Source: Thermoplasmatota archaeon
GTDB taxonomy: Archaea; Thermoplasmatota; E2; DHVEG-1
Direction of reading: 5' to 3'
Assembly (NCBI GenBank): GCA_022866015.1
Contig: JALHTX010000289.1
Coordinates: forward strand, 1-14,739
Length of the DNA stretch: 14,739 nt
Shown: positions 1 to 6,593 of the stretch, piece after piece
Layout of the letters: each line of letters starts with the position of its first letter
Numbering within the stretch: position 1 is the first letter of the stretch
Notes under the pieces: model-generated
The model's database searches: none
What the model was told of the DNA's origin: nothing
What the model saw: only the letters and a program-made list of their open reading frames with translations
Made by a program: the position numbers and the translations under genes

Positions 1-300
1 ATGTGGATTTAATGTCCATCAAGAACCTCTACACCGTAGAGGTTCTCAATCAACATTAGCATTACATTTCATGTGGCATTAAATTGTAACATAAAAATAC
101 TTCAGGCTGTGTTTTCAACTCCAACCTCCAATCCCTAACCTAAGACCCCTCATTCATTGTTAATTTTTATGGCATTATGACATTGATGTTTGAGATGGTT
201 AGGCCCTGCAATAGAGATTTAAATATTTATTAGGCATAGACAAGAGCCAAATGATTGGTTTTTCCATGCCCTCAGACTACATAAAAATGATATGGGAGGA
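1..300. other. gene-free stretch with hairpins
   Basis: I see no convincing gene here. Two forward frames are open at the very left edge, but both stop by position 84 and neither has a recognisable sequence. The stretch holds one perfect 11-bp inverted repeat (22-32 with 36-46), a weakly repeated motif beginning ATGTGG at 1 and 71, a CCTAACC/GGTTAGG pair (134-140 with 197-203), and a G-U-containing hairpin at 233-270. A TATA-like TTTAAATA lies at 218-225. It may be an intergenic spacer or contain an unrecognised small RNA. Confidence 0.5.
22..46. repeat. perfect 11-bp inverted repeat with 3-nt loop
   Basis: AGAACCTCTAC at 22-32 pairs perfectly with GTAGAGGTTCT at 36-46 around an ACC loop. 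No T-tract follows on either strand, so an ordinary intrinsic terminator is not obvious. Its role is unknown; it could be the 3' hairpin of a transcript entering from the left, or a protein-binding palindrome. Confidence 0.75.
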
Positions 301-307
301 CAGCATG

Positions 308-343
308 AAAAAATCAAGAGAAGACCTTTTTTAGCTCTCTTGA
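308..343 (-). terminator. intrinsic-type terminator after tRNA-Ala
   Basis: Read leftward, an 8-bp stem (336-343 with 314-321, TCAAGAGA / TCTCTTGA) is followed at once by six T residues (complement of 308-313). It lies about 25 nt past the tRNA 3' end on the same strand, so it most likely ends the tRNA transcript. Confidence 0.6.
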
Positions 344-350
344 CTGAATT

Positions 351-368
351 TCCTCCGAGAAAGGAGGA
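351..368 (-). other. hairpin abutting the tRNA 3' end
   Basis: TCCTCC (351-356) and GGAGGA (363-368) form a 6-bp stem around a 6-nt loop. In the leftward transcript this hairpin begins at the nucleotide directly after the tRNA discriminator base at 369. It could guide 3' processing or contribute to termination. Its strands resemble Shine-Dalgarno and anti-Shine-Dalgarno sequences, which may be coincidence. Confidence 0.55.
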
Positions 369-441
369 TGGACTGGGCGGGATTTGAACCCGCGGCCTCT
401 ACCTTGCGAAGGTAGCGATCTTCCAGCTGATCTACCAGCCC
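369..441 (-). tRNA. tRNA-Ala (anticodon CGC)
   Basis: The reverse strand folds into a full cloverleaf. The acceptor stem is GGGCTGG with CCAGTCC and carries the G3:U70 wobble pair that is the classic alanine identity element. The D stem is GATC/GATC with GG in the loop. The anticodon stem is CTACC/GGTAG with loop TTCGCAA, giving anticodon CGC, which reads GCG. The T arm is GCGGG-TTCAAAT-CCCGC. The discriminator base is A, as expected for alanine. No CCA is encoded, so it must be added after transcription. There is no intron. It lies downstream of pgk on the same strand, separated by a probable terminator. Confidence 0.96.
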
Positions 442-466
442 TTATGTAAAAGAAAAATATGAAAAG

Positions 467-494
467 AAAAGATATTATTTGAGATTATCTCAAA
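467..494 (-). terminator. probable terminator of pgk
   Basis: TTTGAGA (478-484) pairs with TCTCAAA (488-494) around a 3-nt loop, starting 3 bases past the pgk stop codon. Read leftward it is followed by an AT-rich stretch with short T runs. It separates pgk from the tRNA gene. Confidence 0.5.
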
Positions 495-497
495 AAA

Positions 498-1727
498 TTA
501 TTTTTTATTTCTATTTTTTGCAGCTTTTAATGCTTCAACGGCAGGTAATTTTTCACCCATCATAAATTTCTCAAGAGCTCCACCACCAGTGCTTATATGA
601 GAAATTTTGTTTTCAAGGCCCAATTTTTCAATAGCAGCAACGGTATGACCACCCCCAACAATTGAAAATACATCTGAGTTTGCAACATGTGTAAATATTT
701 CTTGTGTTCCCTTCATAAAAGCAGGGTTTTCAAAAACACCGCATGGTCCCGAGAGGAATACTGTTTTTGCATCAGATATTATGTTCTTGAAATTATCAAT
801 TGTTTTTTCACCAATATCAAATAGATTATATTGGGTTGGAAGCTGCGAGATATCTATTTCGTTTCTGAGGGTGTTGCTCTGCTGGGCAAAATCAAATGGT
901 AGATATATGTTATCTTTGTATTTTGCAAGTATTTTTTTGATCTCTTCATAGTTTTCAGGTGTTCCTTCTTTTGCAAGCATTTCTTCGTTTTTATCACCAA
1001 GATTTATTCCCTCTGCTTTAAGAAATGCATTTGCAGGAAGGCCTGTAAGTATTATCTTATCTGCAGTTTTGTTTTCAAGAAGACGTTCTATTGTAACTAT
1101 TACATCTGAAAATTTTGCGCCACCAAATAAGAAAACTGATGGTTTTTCAGGATTAGCAATAATTTTACTAAGTGTTTCAAGTTCTTTTTGCATAAGACGG
1201 CCGGCAGCAGAAGGAAGAACTACTGTAAAACCAGTTAGACTACATTGCTTTCTATGGGCTGCTGCAAAGGCATCGTTTACAAAATAATCAGCAAGTGGGT
1301 ACAAGTTTTGTACTAGCTCCGATTGTGCGTGCTCTTCAGGTGTTTTTTTCTCTGTTTCATCTTTGTATTTACGAACATTGTCAAGCATTATAATATCGCC
1401 TGGTTTCATTCCTTTAATAGCAGTTTTTGCTTTTTTACCAAATATATCATCAACGAATTTTACTTTTTTATCAATTAGTTTTTCTAATGCCTTTGCATGT
1501 TTTTGCATGTTTGTAAAATCCCAGTCGCCTTGTCTTCCTTGATGTGCAATAATTACTGTTTTTGCATTTTTATTAATTAATTCTTTTATTGTTGGCAGTA
1601 CTTTTTTTATACGAGTTGTATCAAGTATTTCAAGGGTTTTTTTATCAAGTGGCATGTTAAAATCTACTCGTAATAAAACGGTTTTATTTTCTAATTTAAA
1701 ATCATCTAGTGTGTTATATTCCTTCAT
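498..1727 (-). CDS. pgk: phosphoglycerate kinase
   Basis: Cytosolic glycolytic/gluconeogenic enzyme that transfers phosphate between 1,3-bisphosphoglycerate and ADP. At 409 residues it has the usual length. The N-terminal half has the substrate-binding segments VLLRVDFNMPL (about 18-28) and AHQGRQGDWDF (about 61-71, a euryarchaeal-style version of the AH.GRP motif), and the VNDAFAAAHR segment near 150-159. The C-terminal nucleotide half has LFGGAKFSD near 200 and the VGGGHTVAAIEK / STGGGALEKF segments near the end. The ATG start is preceded by GGAGG at 1737-1741 with 9-nt spacing and by a TATA box. It directly follows gap on the same strand, the preceding glycolytic step, but has its own promoter. 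A hairpin lies just past the stop. Confidence 0.97.
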   Translation of the reverse strand: MKEYNTLDDFKLENKTVLLRVDFNMPLDKKTLEILDTTRIKKVLPTIKELINKNAKTVIIAHQGRQGDWDFTNMQKHAKALEKLIDKKVKFVDDIFGKKAKTAIKGMKPGDIIMLDNVRKYKDETEKKTPEEHAQSELVQNLYPLADYFVNDAFAAAHRKQCSLTGFTVVLPSAAGRLMQKELETLSKIIANPEKPSVFLFGGAKFSDVIVTIERLLENKTADKIILTGLPANAFLKAEGINLGDKNEEMLAKEGTPENYEEIKKILAKYKDNIYLPFDFAQQSNTLRNEIDISQLPTQYNLFDIGEKTIDNFKNIISDAKTVFLSGPCGVFENPAFMKGTQEIFTHVANSDVFSIVGGGHTVAAIEKLGLENKISHISTGGGALEKFMMGEKLPAVEALKAAKNRNKK

Positions 1728-1764
1728 AAGTTTAAACCTCCAAGAAACTGGTATTAAAAATGTT

Positions 1765-1773
1765 TATTTAAAC
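1765..1773 (-). promoter_or_regulatory. TATA box of pgk
   Basis: Reading leftward the sequence is GTTTAAATA. Its centre lies about 40 nt before the pgk start codon, predicting transcription start near 1743 and a short leader carrying the GGAGG ribosome-binding site. It lies in the 68-bp gap between gap and pgk, so pgk can be transcribed independently. Confidence 0.5.
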
Positions 1774-1795
1774 AATTCTATAAAAAATAATAAGC

Positions 1796-2845
1796 TTATG
1801 CAATTTGAAGTTCACTAATAGGCCTTGAATGATTTAAAAAAATATAATTGATGAGATCTACAAGCCTACAGCTATAACCCCATTCGTTATCATACCAAGA
1901 AAGTATCTTTAAAAGATTTCCACGATCACCGATTACTTTTGTGCTAAGACCATCAATTATTGCGGAATGTGAGTTCCCAATAATATCAGTTGATACCAGA
2001 GGTTCTTCAGAGTATTCCATAATTCCTCTTAGACTTTTTTCTGCTGCAAGTTTAAATGCATTATTTACTTCTTCAGCGGTTACATCACGCTTTAGTACAC
2101 ATGTAAAATCAGTTAGGCTTCCATCAGGTGTTGGAACTCTTACTGCAAGTCCATCAATACGGCCTTTAAGCTCTGGTATAACAAGTGCTACTGCCTTTGC
2201 AGCACCTGTTGTGGTAGGGATGATAGAAACTGCTGCTGCTCGTGCACGTCTTAGGTCTTTATGAGGGAAATCAAGAATTCTTTGATCACTAGTATATGAA
2301 TGAATTGTGGTCATGAATCCTTTTTCTATCCCAAAAGTGTCATTAAGAACTTTCACAGGCGGTGCCAAACTATTTGTTGTACATGATGCATTAGATATAA
2401 TGTTGTGTTTCGTTGCATCGTATTGCTGTTCGTTTACCCCTAATACCACTGTTATATCAGGTTCCTTTGCCGGTGCTGAAATAATTACTTTTTTTGCCCC
2501 TGCTTGGAGATGTTGACTTGCGCCAGCTCTATCGTGAAACATACCTGTTGATTCTATACATACGTCGATTTCATGTTCAGCCCACGGAAGCTTTGAGGGG
2601 TTTACCTGTGAATAAAACTTTATCATTTTACCATTGACAGATATTCCATCTTCTTTAGCCTCAATTGTGCCATCAAATTTACCATAGATTGAATCATATT
2701 TTAATAAGTGAGCTAAAACTTTGGTGTTACCCAGATCGTTTACTGCAACAATCTCAAATTTTTTACCATATCGTGAATGACCTACTGCTGCACGTAATGT
2801 ATTTCTACCTATTCTCCCGAATCCATTAATAGCTACTCGTATCAT
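1796..2845 (-). CDS. gap: glyceraldehyde-3-phosphate dehydrogenase, class I (bacterial type)
   Basis: Oxidises glyceraldehyde-3-phosphate to 1,3-bisphosphoglycerate using NAD(P). At 349 residues it is a class I GAPDH, not the class II enzyme common in archaea. The Rossmann motif INGFGRIGR lies at 6-14, the catalytic cysteine at C155 in NASCTTN, the catalytic histidine at H182 in TIHSYTSDQ, the phosphate-binding loop in RRARAAAVSIIPTTTGAAKA, and the conserved WYDNEWGYS near the C terminus. An aspartate in VAVNDLG (D37) suggests NAD use. I chose the ATG at 2845. A GTG at 2854 would add three residues, but a TATA-like element centred 25 nt upstream puts transcription start at about 2845, giving a leaderless message. 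It sits between the tRNA methylthiotransferase gene and pgk. The bacterial-type sequence suggests ancient transfer. Confidence 0.95.
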   Translation of the reverse strand: MIRVAINGFGRIGRNTLRAAVGHSRYGKKFEIVAVNDLGNTKVLAHLLKYDSIYGKFDGTIEAKEDGISVNGKMIKFYSQVNPSKLPWAEHEIDVCIESTGMFHDRAGASQHLQAGAKKVIISAPAKEPDITVVLGVNEQQYDATKHNIISNASCTTNSLAPPVKVLNDTFGIEKGFMTTIHSYTSDQRILDFPHKDLRRARAAAVSIIPTTTGAAKAVALVIPELKGRIDGLAVRVPTPDGSLTDFTCVLKRDVTAEEVNNAFKLAAEKSLRGIMEYSEEPLVSTDIIGNSHSAIIDGLSTKVIGDRGNLLKILSWYDNEWGYSCRLVDLINYIFLNHSRPISELQIA

Positions 2846-2864
2846 CCCGTCCACAGGGCAGACA

Positions 2865-2876
2865 AATATTTTTATA
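2865..2876 (-). promoter_or_regulatory. TATA box of gap (leaderless promoter)
   Basis: An AT-only element, ATATAAAAATAT read leftward, fills the 22-bp gap after the preceding gene's stop codon. It is centred about 25 nt before the ATG at 2845. No Shine-Dalgarno sequence lies in front of that ATG, which fits leaderless translation. Confidence 0.5.
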
Positions 2877-4127
2877 TTATATAAGATTTGCTAAAAGAAA
2901 TGTTAGTGCAGCATCTTTTATTTCAACGTTTTTAAAAGTCCCAATTTGAAGTTTTTCCTTTAAAACAACAGGTTTATAGTTTTCAGATCTTCCCATAAAA
3001 GAATTGTTTTTACCAACTTCAGTTACTAAAATATTATACTTTCTACCGATATGTTTTTTGTTTTGCTCAAATGAAATATCATCACATATTTCAGATAAAA
3101 CCCTAGATCTTTGTTTAGCTACTTGTGTGGTAATTCGTCCTTTCATAGTTTTTGCAACAGTATTGGGTCTTGCAGAAAAACGAGTGATATTTGTCACATC
3201 AGGTTTTATTTTTTTAATTAGATCAATTGTATTTTGAAATTGTTTATCGGTTTCACCTGGAAAACCTGCAATTACATCTGTGGCAATTGTTATATCAGGA
3301 TATTTTTCCCTGAAAGCATATACTATCTTTTTAAAATCTTGAACATTATATTTTCTATTCATTTTTTCAAGGATTTCGTTGTCACCTGATTGAACAGGAA
3401 TATGAACAAACTTGTAAACCTTTGAACTATTAAAACCCTTGATTATCGAATCTAGATTTTTAAGACAGGTAAACGGATTCATCATTCCGATACGAATACG
3501 AAAATCTTCCTTAAATTGTGTAACACTCGTTAATAGTTTTCCAAGATCTGTTTTTTTATCAAGTCCATAAGAACTTGTATCTTGTGCAGTTAATTGTATC
3601 TCTTTACAGCCACTATTTACTGCAAAAGATATATCTTTTTTAATTTCATTTATAGTAAAGCTTCTAAGCTTTCCCCTTGCATGTGTTGTTATGCAATAAG
3701 AACAAGAAAACATGCATCCTTCAGCAATGGCAATAGGCGCAATTATATCATCAAATTTTTTTGGGAAAATTGTTTTATTTTTCTCTATAAAATTTGCATT
3801 TTTGTTTTCTATTATATCTATTACATGATGTGAATACTGTGGTGGTAAAAAACTTGCATCGGGTAATATTTTCTTGATTTTTTCTTTTTGAATACTTGCC
3901 ATACAACCTGCAACAATTATTTTTTTACCAATTGTTTTATATTTTTTTAGAAGTGAAAGCATACGCTGCTCGGTTTTATCAATAACAGTACATGTAAGAA
4001 TTATAACAAAATCAGCATAATCTAGATTTTTTACTATTACATATTTGTTTTCTTGTAAAATTCCTTTTATCAGGCTTGCATCTGCCTTATTTGCTGTGCA
4101 ACCATAAACTTCTAAGTAGATTTTCAT
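2877..4127 (-). CDS. tRNA-t6A37 methylthiotransferase, CDKAL1/e-MtaB family
   Basis: Radical-SAM enzyme that converts t6A to ms2t6A at position 37 of ANN-decoding tRNAs. At 416 residues it has the full three-domain layout. The N-terminal UPF0004 domain has cluster cysteines C10, C46 and C75. The radical-SAM core has CxxxCxxC at C138, C142 and C145 in GCMFSCSYC, then QLTAQDTSSYG near 180 and HIPVQSGDNEILEKMNRKY near 245-260. A C-terminal TRAM domain covers roughly 350-416. The opening MKIYLEVYGCTANKAD is typical of the archaeal/eukaryotic branch rather than bacterial MiaB. It starts 28 bp past lysS and probably shares its transcript. No clear ribosome-binding site precedes the ATG. Confidence 0.92.
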   Translation of the reverse strand: MKIYLEVYGCTANKADASLIKGILQENKYVIVKNLDYADFVIILTCTVIDKTEQRMLSLLKKYKTIGKKIIVAGCMASIQKEKIKKILPDASFLPPQYSHHVIDIIENKNANFIEKNKTIFPKKFDDIIAPIAIAEGCMFSCSYCITTHARGKLRSFTINEIKKDISFAVNSGCKEIQLTAQDTSSYGLDKKTDLGKLLTSVTQFKEDFRIRIGMMNPFTCLKNLDSIIKGFNSSKVYKFVHIPVQSGDNEILEKMNRKYNVQDFKKIVYAFREKYPDITIATDVIAGFPGETDKQFQNTIDLIKKIKPDVTNITRFSARPNTVAKTMKGRITTQVAKQRSRVLSEICDDISFEQNKKHIGRKYNILVTEVGKNNSFMGRSENYKPVVLKEKLQIGTFKNVEIKDAALTFLLANLI

Positions 4128-4155
4128 AATTTTAAAAAAGGTTTAAGAAAAAGTA

Positions 4156-5706
4156 TTATTTAACTGCTTCTTTGACTCTTTTTACTACAAAATCTTTGTC
4201 TAAATTTGATAAAAAGAACCCTGCACGTGGTCCTTTTTCCTGCCCTAATATTATCTGATAAATGGTTGTAAAAGCTGTTTTAATTGGTATTTTTTCTTGT
4301 TCTGATATTTCGTATATACCATTATGAATGTTTTCTGCTTCCCATTTTATATCTGGTAGTTTATCATTTAATTTTTTAAGAAAATTTGTTTGCTCATCAG
4401 TTAGATTTATCTTAGGAAGTTGTTTTTTAACCTTGAATTTTACCATATCTGGTGCAAAGTTTTCAAGCCAATATTGTACATGTTCTACACGTTGTTTTAA
4501 GTGATCTTCATCTTCTTTACTTAGATCTTTTGGTATCTGATTTGTTCTAGTTAGTATCTTTTTTATATCTTTCCAGTTTTCACCAGTTTGAACTAGTGTT
4601 ACAAGATGACGATACGGTAGTTGAAATGGTATTTTCTTTGGTATTTCATATGGTTGGGATAGCTCATAGGTTTCTATAAGATCTTTTGTTCCTTTGATTT
4701 CTTCTTCTATTTTAAAATATGCTCTTTCTTGTTGATCATATTCATCTACAAGGTTTAAAATACCTAGACCGGGGTCAAACTGAATATGTTTATTTGGGTG
4801 ATTATCCATAAGTAGAAATCTTAAAACCTCAGGTGGGGTCATTTTTAGCATTTCATCCGCAGAAAGTGCAGTTCCCTTTGAGCTATGCATTGCTCCTTTT
4901 CCCTTTAAAAGAATAAATTCATACATTATATATTTTGGAGGAGTATAGTTGAATATTTCTTTTGCTATTGCAACGCCTGTATCATGTGTTCCACCAACTG
5001 TTCCATGGTCTTTTCCAAAAGGCTCAAAGGTTACATTAAGTATTTTCCAGCGGGCTGGCCAATCGATTCTCCATGGTAGTTTTCCTAGTCCACCTTTGGT
5101 TACATTTGCTCTTCCTTCATATCCACAGGAACACGTATAATCTATGTATGGATAATCATAAAGAACTGGTTCTGCAGAAGTAATTTTACCACATTTCTCA
5201 CATCTTATATTAAAAGGTATCCAGTTTTTCGGAAGCTGTCTTTTTGATATTTTCTCGATTATTTTACAGATTTTATCTGTGTTTTCAAGTGCTATTTGAA
5301 TAGATTCTTCATACAAACCGGTTTTATACATTTCACTTGCTTTGTAAACAGTAGGATTAACCCCAAGTTCCTTTAATGAATCCAAAAAAGATGAAAGATA
5401 ATGTTCAGCGTAGCTTTTATGCTTATTACAAGGACAAGGAATATCTGATAAAGGTTTTCCAACATGTTTTTCATATGTCTTTGGTAAAAAAGGATAAACT
5501 CTTCTAAGATTATCAAAATCATCTGCAATATAAATTAACTCAGCGTCACCATTTTTCTTTAAAACACTTCGGTATACTGCATCGGTTGTAAGAACTTCAC
5601 GCATATTTCCAACATGTATTGGACCAGAAGGTGTGATACCTGTTGCAAGAACATGTTTTTTATTTTCTTTTAGCAAGTCTTCAGCTAAAACATCAGCCCA
5701 GTGCAT
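4156..5706 (-). CDS. lysS: lysyl-tRNA synthetase, class I
   Basis: Charges tRNA-Lys. Class I LysRS is typical of archaea and a few bacteria and is unrelated to the class II enzyme. The 516-residue protein has TPSGPIHVGNM at 25-35, containing the HIGH-equivalent HVGN at 31-34. It has paired cysteines C169/C172 and C192/C194 typical of the zinc-binding insertion, GGTHDTG at 238-244, and the KMSKS-equivalent MHSSKG at 273-278. The C-terminal part is the helical anticodon-binding region. The ATG is preceded by GGGAG (5714-5718) with 7-nt spacing. It lies 26 bp past gfcR, with AT-rich TATA-like sequence in that gap, so it may be co-transcribed with gfcR, transcribed separately, or both. Confidence 0.96.
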   Translation of the reverse strand: MHWADVLAEDLLKENKKHVLATGITPSGPIHVGNMREVLTTDAVYRSVLKKNGDAELIYIADDFDNLRRVYPFLPKTYEKHVGKPLSDIPCPCNKHKSYAEHYLSSFLDSLKELGVNPTVYKASEMYKTGLYEESIQIALENTDKICKIIEKISKRQLPKNWIPFNIRCEKCGKITSAEPVLYDYPYIDYTCSCGYEGRANVTKGGLGKLPWRIDWPARWKILNVTFEPFGKDHGTVGGTHDTGVAIAKEIFNYTPPKYIMYEFILLKGKGAMHSSKGTALSADEMLKMTPPEVLRFLLMDNHPNKHIQFDPGLGILNLVDEYDQQERAYFKIEEEIKGTKDLIETYELSQPYEIPKKIPFQLPYRHLVTLVQTGENWKDIKKILTRTNQIPKDLSKEDEDHLKQRVEHVQYWLENFAPDMVKFKVKKQLPKINLTDEQTNFLKKLNDKLPDIKWEAENIHNGIYEISEQEKIPIKTAFTTIYQIILGQEKGPRAGFFLSNLDKDFVVKRVKEAVK

Positions 5707-5732
5707 TACTATTCTCCCAAATAATATTTATC

Positions 5733-6302
5733 TTATAAAACTCTTGCTCTAATCAATGAACGAAGCAGAACATCCCCTATCTTATTGACAGATGTTTTAT
5801 TTAGCACTGCGACACAAAGCACTGGTTTTGCTTTTTCTGCTTTTGCAGCTTTAATTGCAGATTTAAAAGTTTCACCGCTTCCCACCACGTCATCAATAAA
5901 AACAACATTTTTTTCTTGTACACTAGCATAATTAGATGAAAAAGCACCTGATTTTTCATAATGAGGTCTGAAAACTGCCATTTCAAGACCAAGTTTATCT
6001 GCAATAAAACTTGAAAATGGAACACCATTGATTGCGATACCTACAATTGTATCTACTTCTTCGCATTCCTCAAGTATAATATCACATAGTGCATCTGAAA
6101 TAAAACCAATTCGAGAAGGATATACACCAATAGAACGCCAACCTATTTTAACATCACCAGTTGGTTTTTTCTCTTTACCCTTACTAAGAAGCCATACAGC
6201 TGTTTCTTTAGATACATTTAATTCTTCTGAGATTTCATGTTCAGTAAGCCCACTCTCTTTATATTTTAAAGCTTTCTTAATAAGTGATTCTACTTCTTTC
6301 AT
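5733..6302 (-). CDS. gfcR: GfcR-like HTH-phosphoribosyltransferase regulator
   Basis: The 189-residue protein has an N-terminal helix-turn-helix (about 17-41, HEISEELNVSKETAVWLL) fused to a type I phosphoribosyltransferase domain with the PRPP-binding loop VVFIDDVVGSGETF near 133-146. This is the layout of archaeal orotate-phosphoribosyltransferase-like regulators, of which GfcR of haloarchaea activates glycolytic genes. I infer a regulatory role, perhaps sensing a phosphorylated metabolite; genuine pyrimidine synthesis is less likely because of the HTH. I chose the ATG at 6302. The frame stays open to 6356, but a TATA box at 6327-6334 lies inside that extension and predicts transcription start near 6305. 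Its closeness to gap and pgk supports a link to glycolysis. Confidence 0.82.
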   Translation of the reverse strand: MKEVESLIKKALKYKESGLTEHEISEELNVSKETAVWLLSKGKEKKPTGDVKIGWRSIGVYPSRIGFISDALCDIILEECEEVDTIVGIAINGVPFSSFIADKLGLEMAVFRPHYEKSGAFSSNYASVQEKNVVFIDDVVGSGETFKSAIKAAKAEKAKPVLCVAVLNKTSVNKIGDVLLRSLIRARVL

Positions 6303-6326
6303 AAACTTTACACCCTTAAAAAGAGG

Positions 6327-6334
6327 TATATAAA
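6327..6334 (-). promoter_or_regulatory. TATA box of gfcR
   Basis: A consensus TTTATATA read leftward, centred about 28 nt before the ATG at 6302. It predicts a leaderless or nearly leaderless transcript and argues against the longer start at 6356. The adjoining 70 bp to the right also contain the promoter of the divergent Sec61-beta gene. Confidence 0.65.
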
Positions 6335-6405
6335 GAGCATATTTAGATGTTTGCAAAGACAGTAAAACTAAAATACTGAAAAGGCATAATAGTTTCTGAA
6401 GATTT

Positions 6406-6579
6406 ATGGCAAAAGAAAAAAAAGGTGAAGGATTTCACTCTGCAGCAGGACTTATACGTTACTTTGATGCAGAAGAAAAAACAAGTCTAAAAATACCACC
6501 ATGGCTTGTTGCAGTACTGTGTATCGCAACAATTGTAATTGTTACTGTTGTACATGTTATATGGCCACTAAAAGGATAA
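6406..6579 (+). CDS. secG: preprotein translocase subunit Sec61-beta (SecG)
   Basis: A 57-residue protein forming the small third subunit of the archaeal SecYE-beta protein-conducting channel. The N-terminal half is hydrophilic and basic and contains the family signature GLIRYFDAEEKTSLKIPPW (residues 15-33). One membrane segment follows (about 34-52, rich in V, I, A and L), then a short end WPLKG, so it is tail-anchored in the cytoplasmic membrane. It is divergent from gfcR and convergent with alaS, whose stop lies 14 bp away. Confidence 0.9.
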   Translation: MAKEKKGEGFHSAAGLIRYFDAEEKTSLKIPPWLVAVLCIATIVIVTVVHVIWPLKG

Positions 6580-6593
6580 GCTAAAAAATAAAA

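Noticed and set aside
3..59. C-terminal end of a gene entering from the left
   Set aside because: Two different forward frames are equally open for a few codons and neither resembles a known protein; the sequence is palindromic, which inflates apparent coding.
2852..2854. GTG start for gap, three codons upstream of the chosen ATG
   Set aside because: TATA spacing favours the ATG at 2845, and GAPDH proteins normally begin within a few residues of the INGFGRIGR motif, as MIRVAINGFGRIG does.
6303..6356. Upstream extension of the gfcR product by 18 residues
   Set aside because: The extension contains the gfcR TATA box at 6327-6334, and homologues of this family begin close to the HTH.
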